A stretch of DNA of 64,000 bases from Bremerella volcania (GTDB taxonomy: Bacteria; Planctomycetota; Planctomycetia; Pirellulales; Pirellulaceae), in assembly GCF_007748115.1 (NCBI RefSeq), contig NZ_CP036289.1, forward strand, positions 2,728,001-2,792,000. The letters run 5' to 3'. Positions 42,501 to 49,939 of this stretch are shown here, in pieces (positions within the stretch are counted from its first letter, which is position 1; each line of letters begins with the position of its first letter). Both the position numbers and the translations under genes were made by a program. The notes under the pieces were generated by a model. That model made no database searches, was not told the DNA's origin, and saw nothing but the letters and a program-made list of their open reading frames with translations.

Positions 42501-44029
42501 TTGCACGTGGCTTTTCCGTCCGCCGAGTTACTGGTAAAGAAGACCTTGCCGTCGCTATCTCGCTCGCGAGTTGAACTTTCCGGTAACGAATCTGCCACGG
42601 CGACGTTTACGCCAACGCTGTAGTCGCGCGTAGCCGAGATGTCTTGCCCTAATAACGCAATGCGGCAGTCACCGATATCGCAAACCGCCGCGGGCTCTCC
42701 ATCGAGAGCGGCTCCCTCGACGGTGTACAGAAACAAATACTCCTTTCCGGCAGGTGGGTAACTGACCGACGTCACGCCTGGATCCATCTTGGCAAGCTTG
42801 TCGCCAACCGATTCACGCATCATCATGGCAACGCCAATTGACGCGATTAGACCAAGTAAACCCGCGGCGATCGCGAAGTTGCGAAGGGACTTGGTTCGGG
42901 TTGCGCTGGGTTTGCCTGTGCTTGAATTTCCGCCATCGATAAACGGTAGCAATGCTTCGGCGACCTCGGCAGGCGTCTGAAAACGCTCCTCTGGGTTCTT
43001 GGCCAGCATCTTCTCGACGACGGCAGTCACGTCGGCGGGAATGTCTTCGCGAATCATTGTAAGCGATTCCGGCTCGTTTTCGGCCAGGTTCCGGAGCTTC
43101 TCGGTGACACTTCGGCCAGCAATGGGCGAGTGTCCGGCGAGCAGGTAATAGAAAGTCGCCCCCAGGCTATAGATGTCGCTGCGAATATCGGCAGCATGGG
43201 CATTGTTCGCTTGCTCAGGCGAGATGAAATCGGGAGTCCCCATAATCGAACCAGCTATCGTCAATTCGTCGCGGGCTTCTTCAACCTCGGCATCCGAAAG
43301 GGATTCCGGTGCAAGAGAAGCCAGGCCGAAGTCGAGGATCTTCACGGTGCCATCCGCAGTCACCATCAGGTTGTGGGGCTTGATGTCGCGGTGAACCATT
43401 CCCCGTTCGTAGGCATGCTGCAGACCAAGGGCTGCCTGGCGGATGTATTCGCACGCTTCTTCCGTTGGCAACACGCCTCGGTCTCGGACAACCTGGGAAA
43501 GGTCCACGCCATCGACGTACTCCATCACCATGAAATGGAAATCGCCGGCTTGGTCGGCGTCATGCGCGGTGACGACATTTGGATGCGACAACTGCGCGGC
43601 GGCCTCCACTTCGCGATGGAAACGATTGACCGCTTCCCCTTGACGAAACAACTTGCGATTGATGACCTTCAGTGCCACGGTGCGTTTCATCTTGCGATGC
43701 TGCGCCTTGTAGACGTCACCCATGCCGCCTCGACCGATCAGGCCGACGATCTCGTAGCGAGGATGCTCGGCGAGCGGAGCCGGGATGCCCTCGGAGCCTG
43801 GAGCGGCGATCCCCGAGTGTTGATCCACGGTCTGATCGGTAGGTTGTTGATCAGCGCGTTGTAGAAGACCGATGAACGTGTCATTGGCTGACAGATCGGC
43901 GATGGTTTCGCAGCACGGTTCACACTCGCTGATGTGCTTTTCGATCATGGTCGCTTCGTCAGGAGCCAATTGACCAAGTCCGAAAGCGTGCAGCAGGTCG
44001 GGGCTGGGGTGGGTTGCTTTCTCAGACAC
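39557..44029 (-). CDS. Giant Ser/Thr kinase: zinc-finger N-terminus, kinase, membrane helix, four TIGR03067 domains
   Basis: A 1490-residue protein. The N-terminus carries an anti-sigma-type zinc-finger motif HISECEPC (residues 32-39, HxxxCxxC). The protein kinase domain spans about 91-363 (Gly loop IGRGGMGDV, Lys121, HRDIKPHN at 213-220, DFG at 233-235, GTPDFISPEQ). A membrane helix lies at about 384-404. Outside the membrane, residues 410-790 are unassigned, then four TIGR03067 lipocalin-like repeats follow at about 796-908, 927-1041, 1049-1161 and 1168-1281, each opening with an RIQGTWQ-like motif. The tail is charged. The ECF sigma gene is directly upstream, so the N-terminal finger probably holds that sigma factor and the kinase senses an external ligand; this is inference from architecture. 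Confidence 0.92.
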   Translation of the reverse strand: MSEKATHPSPDLLHAFGLGQLAPDEATMIEKHISECEPCCETIADLSANDTFIGLLQRADQQPTDQTVDQHSGIAAPGSEGIPAPLAEHPRYEIVGLIGRGGMGDVYKAQHRKMKRTVALKVINRKLFRQGEAVNRFHREVEAAAQLSHPNVVTAHDADQAGDFHFMVMEYVDGVDLSQVVRDRGVLPTEEACEYIRQAALGLQHAYERGMVHRDIKPHNLMVTADGTVKILDFGLASLAPESLSDAEVEEARDELTIAGSIMGTPDFISPEQANNAHAADIRSDIYSLGATFYYLLAGHSPIAGRSVTEKLRNLAENEPESLTMIREDIPADVTAVVEKMLAKNPEERFQTPAEVAEALLPFIDGGNSSTGKPSATRTKSLRNFAIAAGLLGLIASIGVAMMMRESVGDKLAKMDPGVTSVSYPPAGKEYLFLYTVEGAALDGEPAAVCDIGDCRIALLGQDISATRDYSVGVNVAVADSLPESSTRERDSDGKVFFTSNSADGKATCKFHGFKFDLTESMISIGNSWSHKWKDPSSPGLLILVDTKTNRFTTQAMRPRSEREPLPERWIAPPPSEPEPRPGSAEGGLHLSPQLQAGLRQSGQSVTDFQDRLKATLSHAAGIPNDQWEKTGKGMGTDAIQGMPLSKLLIMTAPVDRSNSGDVPAPRAFRMLTSRVPKPLELHKAMSPSQVHGYVSVIQPEYVLKITLDVDPETKRYKGTVWFEAPDLYAGKVDFALKYDAGRMDVVEFILPEQGTKLVRTPNGLWTRSGSETEASANSSKSHEHDRKQPAHLVSDLDRIQGTWQVTYSEDSGRIAPQELLANLRFIIDGQTLTTEIAGRKSVSTYKLDPTSTPKMIDLTENGRSKLGIYDLDGDTLRICIAETGKQRPAAFDSQPNSANDVVIMLKRIHPAVAAAPLATDVPRVTDLDRIQGNWGVTSQLVDGEAIDRNWEKDVIYYMVSGYEVDLIGGSEIDHAKFRLDATKSPKTIDIRHEDGTVERGIYEVEGESLVICSAKPGAKDRPTSLESKKGSGTTLTRFELLDPPLQLDSQRIQKTWQLISSIADGVKVEQDEPLYFIFDEDSLVIDAGTEKERRSYRLVDSDDGPQKINLIFFDGDVTRCIYEIEGDTMRLCIQDMETDERPTSFESTSESKTTLMTFREVPPEYSDHQLIQGTWQLTEKMNHEGLVEASKWKTNPTTYVFQGNKLIRNDGTEKLDTDFYLDYPWGQIMLIDEEWNLTRGGYEIEGDTLQISLSDDEYLPSSPLDKTPTSNTTLLFFKRVNQADKSHEPIQKESQPKRAPLTPLPDMAAEDLEDFSVETGKSVPEVSNLIRQYYIDKYPLFAAVVNKNSHILRTPADFLQKRTRSEIGDLAVDSPVSELINSLSSRPAVTFSEATLLSQDEALVTRVNIYQTFDKTCRVVVSRHRRRYMKPEETYPPTKPITQDELRRLLAGESPQESSTLDEESNVSTKEPHPSPAQEEVDAEALKAQ

Positions 44030-44137
44030 CGGAAATCTCCGTCATTGAGTGCTTAGCGCCCGTCCGCCCAGGCACGGACTCAAGTGCCTGCCAGCGACGT
44101 GTCGCTACCTGTTAAGAACCGCACCTGCTCAATCATG

Positions 44138-44749
44138 TCAGCTCTCAACCTTAAAATCTGAATAGGAATCGACGAGCCCATCCGCTTCCAGACGTAACCT
44201 TCGCAGTACGCGGGACTTAGCAGTGATGACGGCATTCAAGGAAATTTGCATTTCGGAGGCCACATCACGTGGACTTTCCCCCCTCAGAGCGACCCGATCG
44301 AACGCTGTCCAGGTAGTCGGAGTGAAATGAGGCTTTGCCAGAATCAGGAGCTGTTTGAGTACGTATCGGTCGTGTTCGTCGTTCCAGAGGCGGCTCAACT
44401 CGCTGGTGGGGCTCTCCAGTTCGGCCAGTCTTCGGTCGAGATCGGATTCACCGCGCGCCTCGCGTCGACGATCACGCGTTCGCCAGAAGTTTCGCAGCCG
44501 ATTGACCAGAATCCCCTTGAGCCATGCCCGAAAAGCGCCCGGCTGCCCCTTGTGCTCGAAGTTGGAGACATCCTTCGAGACGGCCACCAGGACCTCCTGC
44601 ACGAGGTCTTCGGCATCGCTCTCTTGCACGTCGTATTTTCGCAGCCATGCCCTGATTAAAGGAGCATACATATCGACAAGCCGAGTCCAGCTATCGGATT
44701 CGGAAGCGTGTCTGAGGCGATGGAGGAGGCTGAGCGACGTTTCGTTCAT
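44138..44749 (-). CDS. ECF-family RNA polymerase sigma factor
   Basis: A 203-residue ECF sigma factor. Region 2 covers about residues 12-85 (WTRLVDMYAPLIRAWLRK, then DAEDLVQEVLVAVSK and the region 2.4-like FRAWLKGILVNRLRNFWR). Region 4 covers about 130-190 (LKQLLILAKPHFTPTTW, then ALRGESPRDVASEMQISLNAVITAKSRVLRRL). This is the planctomycete-type ECF group commonly encoded next to Ser/Thr kinases. The kinase gene begins 108 bases downstream and carries an anti-sigma-like zinc finger, so the two likely form a signalling pair. I see no typical autoregulated promoter by eye. Confidence 0.92.
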   Translation of the reverse strand: MNETSLSLLHRLRHASESDSWTRLVDMYAPLIRAWLRKYDVQESDAEDLVQEVLVAVSKDVSNFEHKGQPGAFRAWLKGILVNRLRNFWRTRDRRREARGESDLDRRLAELESPTSELSRLWNDEHDRYVLKQLLILAKPHFTPTTWTAFDRVALRGESPRDVASEMQISLNAVITAKSRVLRRLRLEADGLVDSYSDFKVES

Positions 44750-44866
44750 GGCTGGCCGAATAGATCAATTTGTCTTGATTATCCGACCTGAGAGGAACGG
44801 CGTCAACTTGCGCAGCCCCTCCTCTTAACACTCTCCCCTCGCACGGAGAGTCGGACCAGAGAGAGT

Positions 44867-45640
44867 TTACAATCGGCGGAGGTGGAAGCCGCCGTCGACG
44901 TTGATGCGTTGGCCGGTGCTGAAGGGGAAGTAGTCGGCGCAGATGGCGGAGACGGCCTTGGCGACGTCTTCAGGCTGTCCCCAGCGTTTGATGGGGGTAA
45001 GCCCCTCGGCGATCTGCAGGTCGTATTTCTCTTTCACCGGGCCGGTCATGTCGGTGGCGATGATGCCGGGGCAGACCTCGAAGACCTGGATGTGCTCGTT
45101 CCCCAAACGATCGGCGAAGAGCTGCGTCATCATCGCGAGACCTGCCTTGGCGATGCAGTAATCGGCCCGGTTCGGGCTGCTGGCATACGAGGAAAGAGAC
45201 GACAGGTTGATGATCTTGCCGGCTGGGATCGTGCCTTCTTCGATCTGCGATAGCATCTGGTTGGCGGCGTCTTGCGTAAGGAAGAACGGCCCCTTCAAGT
45301 TGGTGCCCAGCACCAAGTCCCAGTTCTCGGAGGTGGCCTCCAAAATATCGAGCCGCCCTGGCGAGGTGATGCCAGCATTGTTGACCAGCACGTCCAGGCG
45401 GTTCCATTTGGCGAGGGTGTCTTGAATGAGCTGCGACCGTCCCTGCTCGGAGGAAACATTGGCCTGCACGGCGATCGCTTCCCCTCCGGCGTTTTCGATA
45501 CCGGCAACGACCTGCATGGCGGCATCGGGGCTGGAATTGTAATTCACCGTGACGCTGTATCCATCGGCGGCCAGTTGCTCGGCAATCGCACGGCCAATAC
45601 CACGGGAACTACCCGTCACAATCGCAACACGCTTCGACAT
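44867..45640 (-). CDS. SDR-family oxidoreductase (3-oxoacyl-ACP reductase-like)
   Basis: A 257-residue classical short-chain dehydrogenase. The cofactor motif TGSSRGIGRA is at residues 9-18, NNAG at about 90-93, and the catalytic Ser-Tyr-Lys set reads INLSSLSSYASS with YCIAKAG (YxxxK). The C-terminus has the motif ...GQRINVDGG. The layout is closest to FabG-like 3-oxoacyl reductases, but SDR subfamilies cannot be told apart by eye, and sugar or steroid-like alcohols are equally possible. NADP preference is suggested by an Arg after the glycine motif. The gene stands alone between the ECF sigma gene and a repeat region. Confidence 0.9.
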   Translation of the reverse strand: MSKRVAIVTGSSRGIGRAIAEQLAADGYSVTVNYNSSPDAAMQVVAGIENAGGEAIAVQANVSSEQGRSQLIQDTLAKWNRLDVLVNNAGITSPGRLDILEATSENWDLVLGTNLKGPFFLTQDAANQMLSQIEEGTIPAGKIINLSSLSSYASSPNRADYCIAKAGLAMMTQLFADRLGNEHIQVFEVCPGIIATDMTGPVKEKYDLQIAEGLTPIKRWGQPEDVAKAVSAICADYFPFSTGQRINVDGGFHLRRL

Positions 45641-45733
45641 GAGGCTTACTCAAGGGGAAGAAGGGAACTCGGAAGGCAGTCTTCAGGCTAGGTACGAGGT
45701 TCTAGGCTGTCAACGCGAGGGGGGAAGAGTTTT

Positions 45734-45830
45734 GACCACGGATTACACGGATGGTCACGGATAAGAAAGAACAAGCGAGCATCTTCGATGCTCTGCACCC
45801 TATCCGTGTTCAGCCGTGAAATCCGTGGTC
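45734..45830. repeat. Family A palindrome, short copy without outer arms (copy 4)
   Basis: GACCACGGATTACACGGATG (from 45734) and ATCCGTGTTCAGCCGTGAAA then TCCGTGGTC (to 45830) form the inner arms only. The outer CACAGAG parts are absent. A small hairpin (GAGCATCTTCGATGCTC) occupies the loop. Confidence 0.85.
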
Positions 45831-45860
45831 ACTCCCCTCTTCTCTCTTTCGATGCACAAA

Positions 45861-45900
45861 AAAACGCGGCGAGGATTCCGACTGGAATCGCTCGCCGCGT
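45861..45900 (-). terminator. Intrinsic terminator of the candidate RNA
   Basis: On the minus strand ACGCGGCGAG pairs with CTCGCCGCGT over ten bases, with an additional GATTCC/GGAATC pairing in the loop, and is followed directly by TTTTTTT. This is one of the clearest terminators in the window. Confidence 0.85.
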
Positions 45901-46080
45901 TGGTGGAGGCGACCTCTGGAGCAAATGACCCAAGCTCCAGAGGTCTAACCGGAAGCCCTCTGTGAAGCACTTGCCAAGACGGCCGACCCAGTAGCCGTTT
46001 ACCTTGACAAGTATGAGCTTCAGCCCAGGAGGGGGGCAGGCAATTCCCGCAAACTACCAAGTGACAAAGGACTTCCGATG
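45862..46080 (-). ncRNA. Candidate structured RNA with intrinsic terminator (6S-like?)
   Basis: Reading the minus strand from about 46080 downward: a rod-like fold pairs CGGAAGTCC with GGGCTTCCG, then CACTTG with CAAGTG, then GTAG/TTTGC with GTAAA/CTAC. An internal hairpin (ACGGC with GCCGT) follows, then a perfect 12-base hairpin GACCTCTGGAGC / GCTCCAGAGGTC. Last comes a terminator ACGCGGCGAG / CTCGCCGCGT followed by seven T. No ORF is present. The size (about 215 bases) and rod shape resemble 6S RNA, but no diagnostic 6S, SRP, RNase P or tmRNA motif was recognised. Confidence 0.5.
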
Positions 46081-46285
46081 TCCGTTCCTGTGACCTCGCC
46101 GCCGGTATTCACCAGCGACGGGGGAGTAAATACGAAATCCCAAGATCCGTGTCACGACCGATTTAGAAAATTTTTTTGGTAGCTAAGCATTGGCGAATTG
46201 GTCGGATGGGGCCCAATTGGCGATCTCACACGAGTTTTGATACGTTTAGTAATGATTCGCACGATTCACTTACTTCGAGATTCCA

Positions 46286-46546
46286 ATGAATTCTGAAGCA
46301 TATCAATTAGCCCAACAGGCGATTGCAAACTTAAAATCTGCGATCTACTTGGTTTTGGAGTCTGCTCCGTCGAATGGATTAACGAATGCGGAGATCGGTA
46401 GATCGCTAGGAATCTATGCTGGTCATGTGGGGCATGAAGGTCACATCCCTAGAACAGTGCTTGGCCTCTTAGAGAGTGAAGGCGTTGTTCAGCAAGATTC
46501 TGATAGTAAACGCTGGACATTGCGGAGATATCCAGAAAACTCGTAG
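46286..46546 (+). CDS. Small winged-helix-like protein
   Basis: An 86-residue protein. The helical N-terminus (LAQQAIANLKSAIYLVLE) is followed by a helix-turn-helix-like segment (GLTNAEIGRSLGIYAGHVG), then a loop and beta hairpin (GVVQQDSDSKRWTLRR) in the order expected for a winged helix. A DNA-binding role is likely from the fold, but no family or target is recognised. AT-rich sequence precedes the ATG. The fliG gene ends five bases past its stop, convergent. The gene is AT-richer than fliG, so acquisition by transfer is possible. Confidence 0.7.
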   Translation: MNSEAYQLAQQAIANLKSAIYLVLESAPSNGLTNAEIGRSLGIYAGHVGHEGHIPRTVLGLLESEGVVQQDSDSKRWTLRRYPENS

Positions 46547-46551
46547 CCAAC

Positions 46552-47577
46552 CTACTGGATCATCATCTCTTCTTCGTCGCTGGCCGTCAGTTGGATTTCC
46601 CCGGCGTCTTCCAGGCGGCGGACGATGTCCACGATCTGCTGCTGGACGGATTCCACTTCGGATAGTTTGACCGAGCCCAGGAAGTCCATTTCTTCCAGCA
46701 GCATTTCGCCGGCTCGTTTGGACATGTTGCCGACCACTTTGTCCCGCAGGTCTTGGCTGGCGCCTTTGAGGGCCATCGCCCACTGCGAGGTCTCGACGTT
46801 CTTGAGAACGGCCTGGATGTCTTTGTCCATCAGCTTCTGGATGTCGTCGAAGACGAACATCAAGCGGCGGATTTCTTCGACCAGGTCGGGGTCTTCCTGC
46901 GAAAGGTTTTCCAGCAAGGCCTTGCCGGTGCTGCGATCGGTGACGTTGAGGATCTCGGCCACGCTGGGAATACCGCCGGCGTTCTCGAACGATTGGCTCA
47001 TCACGCTGGCCATTCGGTCTTCCAGGCCCCGTTCGACCTCGCGGATCACTTCGGGGTTGGTTTGACCCATGTTGGCGATACGGCGGATCACAGACAGCTG
47101 GCGTTCCGCTGGCAGGCCTGCGATCAGCTCTGCCCCGTACGATGCCGGCAGATGCGAAAGAATCAAAGCGATGGTCTGGGGGTGCTCGTCGACGATAAAG
47201 GTCAGCAGGTTCTGGCTGTCGACCTTCCGCAAAAAGCCGAAGGGAACCGACTCGACCGACTGGCGAACGTTATCGAGCGTTTCGGTGGCGTTTTTGCCGA
47301 GGGCCTTGGTGACCAGTGATTTGGCCAGGTTGATCCCACCCCCGCCGCCACCCAGTTGGTTGGGGTTTTGTTCAGCGAAGGCCAGGATGGCCGATTCTTG
47401 TTCTTTCCCGTCGAGATTGTCGAGTTGGGCGATCTCGATGCAGACCAGTTCGACCTGCTTGGGCGTCAGCTTGCCCATCAGCTTGGCCGCTTCCTCTTCT
47501 GGCAACGACATCAAAATAATCGCCGCCTTGCGGAGCGAAGGATTCGAGAAGTGCTGGCTAGGATCGCGTTTGCTCAT
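46552..47577 (-). CDS. fliG: Flagellar motor switch protein FliG
   Basis: A 341-residue FliG. The N-terminal domain has RKAAIILMSLPEEEAAKLM, the middle domain the signature DEHPQTIALILSHLP, and the C-terminal domain MFVFDDIQKLMDKDIQAVLK with the charged torque helix region (DLRDKVVGNMSKRAGEMLLEEM). A glycine run (LGGGGGGINLAKSL) forms the N-M linker. It couples stator ion flow to rotation at the C-ring. ATG 47577 is used; the longer frame reads through a family B repeat. The nearest same-strand motility gene is the CheX-like gene about 240 bases upstream, so no large flagellar operon is visible here. Confidence 0.95.
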   Translation of the reverse strand: MSKRDPSQHFSNPSLRKAAIILMSLPEEEAAKLMGKLTPKQVELVCIEIAQLDNLDGKEQESAILAFAEQNPNQLGGGGGGINLAKSLVTKALGKNATETLDNVRQSVESVPFGFLRKVDSQNLLTFIVDEHPQTIALILSHLPASYGAELIAGLPAERQLSVIRRIANMGQTNPEVIREVERGLEDRMASVMSQSFENAGGIPSVAEILNVTDRSTGKALLENLSQEDPDLVEEIRRLMFVFDDIQKLMDKDIQAVLKNVETSQWAMALKGASQDLRDKVVGNMSKRAGEMLLEEMDFLGSVKLSEVESVQQQIVDIVRRLEDAGEIQLTASDEEEMMIQ

Positions 47578-47593
47578 GGCTGCGTTGAAGGTT

Positions 47594-47633
47594 GTCCCCT
47601 CGCCCCTGAGGGGAGAGAGGGTTACAAGGGATG
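47594..47633. repeat. Family B repeat just upstream of fliG (copy 4)
   Basis: TCCCCTCGCCCCTGAGGGGA then GAGAGGGTTACAAGGG. It lies 17 bases upstream of the fliG start codon, so it is within the fliG leader. Confidence 0.75.
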
Positions 47634-47820
47634 GCCCGGGAAAACGACCGGTCATCTTCATTCATCGACATGTTCGACTTTAACGATTAGCGAAATTTGC
47701 ACGGCAATCGCGTGCTAGCGTTTCTGGCGTCAAGAAATGGCAATGGCGACGAGAACTCAGGTTCTGGTCGCCCATCGTTCCCTCGCCGGGCGAGGGAGTA
47801 CTGTCTGTGGGAATGATCGA

Positions 47821-48300
47821 CTAGATCATTGCATGCACTGGGGTGAAGCCAACTTTCAGGGCCATCGGTCCCCAAGGGCAAGCGAACGTCACGGCGATCG
47901 GCTTCACCTGCGAAGGGAAGCGAATGTCGGGAGGGTGACCCAGAACGACGTTGGGCAGGCTGATCGAGAGGTTCAGTTCTTCCAGTTCGGCTTTGGCCGA
48001 GCCGGCAACCATATTGGCGATTTCGCCGACGGCGTCGATCACGTCTTCGTTCAGGTCGTCCAGTTCGCCGGGCTCCATCATCAGCATGGCGGCGGCACCT
48101 TGGATGGCGACTGCTCGCGACAGGCTCACCACGACCGAGCCCTGGCATCGACCCGAAAGGCCGATCACACCACTGATCTCGTACTCGTCACTGACCTGGT
48201 CGGCCATGCACAGCTTGTCTCGTTTGATCGTACAGCCCAACATGGTGTCGAAGGTGACAAGCGTGGAGCGGATAAATGGGTTGATGTATTCGACCTGCAT
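47821..48300 (-). CDS. CheX-like chemotaxis phosphatase
   Basis: A 159-residue protein of the CheC/CheX fold. The N-terminus VEYINPFIRSTLVTFDTMLG is typical of CheX, and the catalytic ExxN motif is seen in DVIDAVGEIANMVAG (Glu and Asn of the active site). The C-terminal strands (VVLGHPPDIRFPS, then ITVTFACPWGPM-like) complete the fold. CheX dephosphorylates phospho-CheY and so resets the flagellar switch. It lies upstream of fliG on the same strand, which fits a motility role, although 243 bases separate them. Confidence 0.88.
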   Translation of the reverse strand: MQVEYINPFIRSTLVTFDTMLGCTIKRDKLCMADQVSDEYEISGVIGLSGRCQGSVVVSLSRAVAIQGAAAMLMMEPGELDDLNEDVIDAVGEIANMVAGSAKAELEELNLSISLPNVVLGHPPDIRFPSQVKPIAVTFACPWGPMALKVGFTPVHAMI

Positions 48301-48568
48301 GGGAACACCGATAGCTGGGTGACGACGTTGAAGCGACCTGGATGTCTTACGCGGCTACGACTTCAACGCCAAGCGTGAAGCCTTCCTGGCTCGGAAGACT
48401 CCCAAAAATAGAGCGCGGTAGGGGGCGGTCAAACCAAAATTCGTGCCGCACAAATGGTTTTTGCCGTTTTGGGGAACCCAGATCCGCTTCGGGCCATCCG
48501 GACGGACGTTGGGCATGCTGTCGGCGGTCAGCTTGTAGGGATCGTTCCGATTAGACAGGCACCCGCAC

Positions 48569-49054
48569 CTACGAGAATTCGCAGTAACCCCACTGACCGT
48601 AATTTTCGTCAACACCGACGCGCAAAACTTCGGGTTTCCACTGCAACTTTTTTTTGAGGGTGGCCAACAGCTGCTCGCCGATCCACTGAGCCAACAGCTC
48701 GGTGGTCGTGTTGGGGATGTCCAGTAGAATGCATTCCTGTTTGGGAAAGACCCACCGACGATCTTCGAACGTCGCCGTGACTTCCTGGGCGTCGCTGGTA
48801 ACGTGGATCGCTGGGTGCTGGGTGGGAAGAAGCATCCGGTGATCGAGCCCGGTGACGATCTCTTGCAGCGAGTCGCGCAGCGCGATGAAGTCGACCACGT
48901 AGTGGTTCTCGTCCAGCGGGCCATGTAGTTCGACTTCCACGCGGTAGTTGTGTCCGTGAATCCGCTCGCAGATATTGCCGCCGAAGGTAATAAAATGCCC
49001 GGCACTGAACACCAGGTGATCTTTGGTTAGCTTGACCCAATGACGAACGGGCAT
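48569..49054 (-). CDS. 6-pyruvoyl-tetrahydropterin synthase/QueD-family enzyme
   Basis: A 161-residue T-fold enzyme. The zinc ligands are His20 (FSAGHF), His33 and His35 (HGHNYRVEV); Cys29 in GGNICERIHGH is the catalytic cysteine of the CxxxHGH type. Further features are HYVVDFIALRD and LDHRMLL. Family members make 6-pyruvoyl- or 6-carboxy-tetrahydropterin. The CitG-like gene ends 27 bases upstream on the same strand. In methylotrophs and planctomycetes such a PTPS-like protein and a CitG-like protein belong to the set around tetrahydromethanopterin synthesis, so a pterin cofactor role is more likely here than queuosine; this is inference. Confidence 0.9.
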   Translation of the reverse strand: MPVRHWVKLTKDHLVFSAGHFITFGGNICERIHGHNYRVEVELHGPLDENHYVVDFIALRDSLQEIVTGLDHRMLLPTQHPAIHVTSDAQEVTATFEDRRWVFPKQECILLDIPNTTTELLAQWIGEQLLATLKKKLQWKPEVLRVGVDENYGQWGYCEFS

Positions 49055-49081
49055 CTTCGGCGCTCCGAGGGGGGAAATCGA

Positions 49082-49939
49082 TTAGACAAACGGCGCGACA
49101 ATGGTTTCCTGCCTGAGGCAGACGAACAATCCGGCGGCGATCATGTCGGCGGTTGTGCCGGGGTTGCGCCGGTGGCCGTCGCAGCGCAACCAGAAATCGA
49201 GATTGCTTAGCTGCTGCATGTAATCTTCTTGCATGGGTGGGCCGGCGTCGATGACCCGCTTGGCCATCATGGCACTCCGTTGAGCCATTTCGTCCCCGTT
49301 TTTACGGGCAATCAGCGTATCCGGCGACTGGGCCATCCATGCGACGTGAGCATGGACAATCCGTTGGCTCAAGGGAAGCGTCTGCCTGATGGGATCGGCC
49401 AACAGCGGCACGACCTGGTCGAACAAATCGGCGAAACCATGGACGTACTGCCGAGCGATCGCATCGCGATCGGCCGCCAGTTGCATCGCGTCCAGGATAT
49501 GGGGCGGAGCACTTCCCGCGACGTCGTGTTCGGCGGAAGTATTCATTCCGCCAGGCTTGGCCAGGCTAATGGCCTGGTAAATATCGGCGGCATCTTGGGA
49601 GGTAGAGTTTTCGATCGCCGCGGCGGCATCTTGCTTCAAGTTCGCCACGTTCATGGCCATCGCCAGCGGAGCTAACAGCAGGATCATCCCCAGGTTCGTG
49701 TTCGTTTTGGTCACGCGCGAGGTCGCGAGGGTGCTTTGCAGAATGATCTGCCCGAGCGGCAACGACTGGGCCTGGTCGAAGACCGGACCGATGGCGATCG
49801 CGCTGGCCAGAAAATCTTGCAGCGTGACGTCTTCAAAGTCGGCGCTGCGATGGACGTTGCCTGGCTTCGGGGCGCATACTTCCAGCGTACAGGCCAGCGA
49901 TGCCAACTGACCGACGGACAACGCTTGGTTCGCGCTCAT
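49082..49939 (-). CDS. CitG/MdcB-like (triphosphoribosyl-dephospho-CoA synthase-like) protein
   Basis: A 285-residue member of the CitG family. The N-terminal LACTLEVCAPKPGNVHRSADF and the second signature KTNTNLGMILLLAPLAMA are diagnostic, with LAKPGGMNTSAEHDV and RNPGTTADMIAAGLFV at the end. Classical CitG makes the prosthetic-group precursor of citrate lyase, but no citrate-lyase genes are near. A CitG-like protein (often called Orf5) occurs in H4MPT-linked C1 gene sets in methylotrophs and planctomycetes, and the PTPS-like gene just downstream supports that. The start overlaps the alpha/beta hydrolase stop (ATGA), so all three minus-strand genes may be one operon. Confidence 0.88.
   Translation of the reverse strand: MSANQALSVGQLASLACTLEVCAPKPGNVHRSADFEDVTLQDFLASAIAIGPVFDQAQSLPLGQIILQSTLATSRVTKTNTNLGMILLLAPLAMAMNVANLKQDAAAAIENSTSQDAADIYQAISLAKPGGMNTSAEHDVAGSAPPHILDAMQLAADRDAIARQYVHGFADLFDQVVPLLADPIRQTLPLSQRIVHAHVAWMAQSPDTLIARKNGDEMAQRSAMMAKRVIDAGPPMQEDYMQQLSNLDFWLRCDGHRRNPGTTADMIAAGLFVCLRQETIVAPFV

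Noticed and set aside
45901-45960. CCTCCACCA on the minus strand, as at the 3' end of a tRNA or tmRNA
   Set aside because: No T-arm (GGTTCGAATCC-like) precedes it, and the upstream stem is 12 bases with an 11-base loop. It does not fit a tRNA or tmRNA end.
48355-48516. Possible 53-codon ORF on the minus strand beginning MPNVRPDGPKRIW
   Set aside because: It is the tail of a longer frame that overlaps the PTPS gene out of frame. There is no clear ribosome-binding site and no recognised family, so it is not called as a gene.
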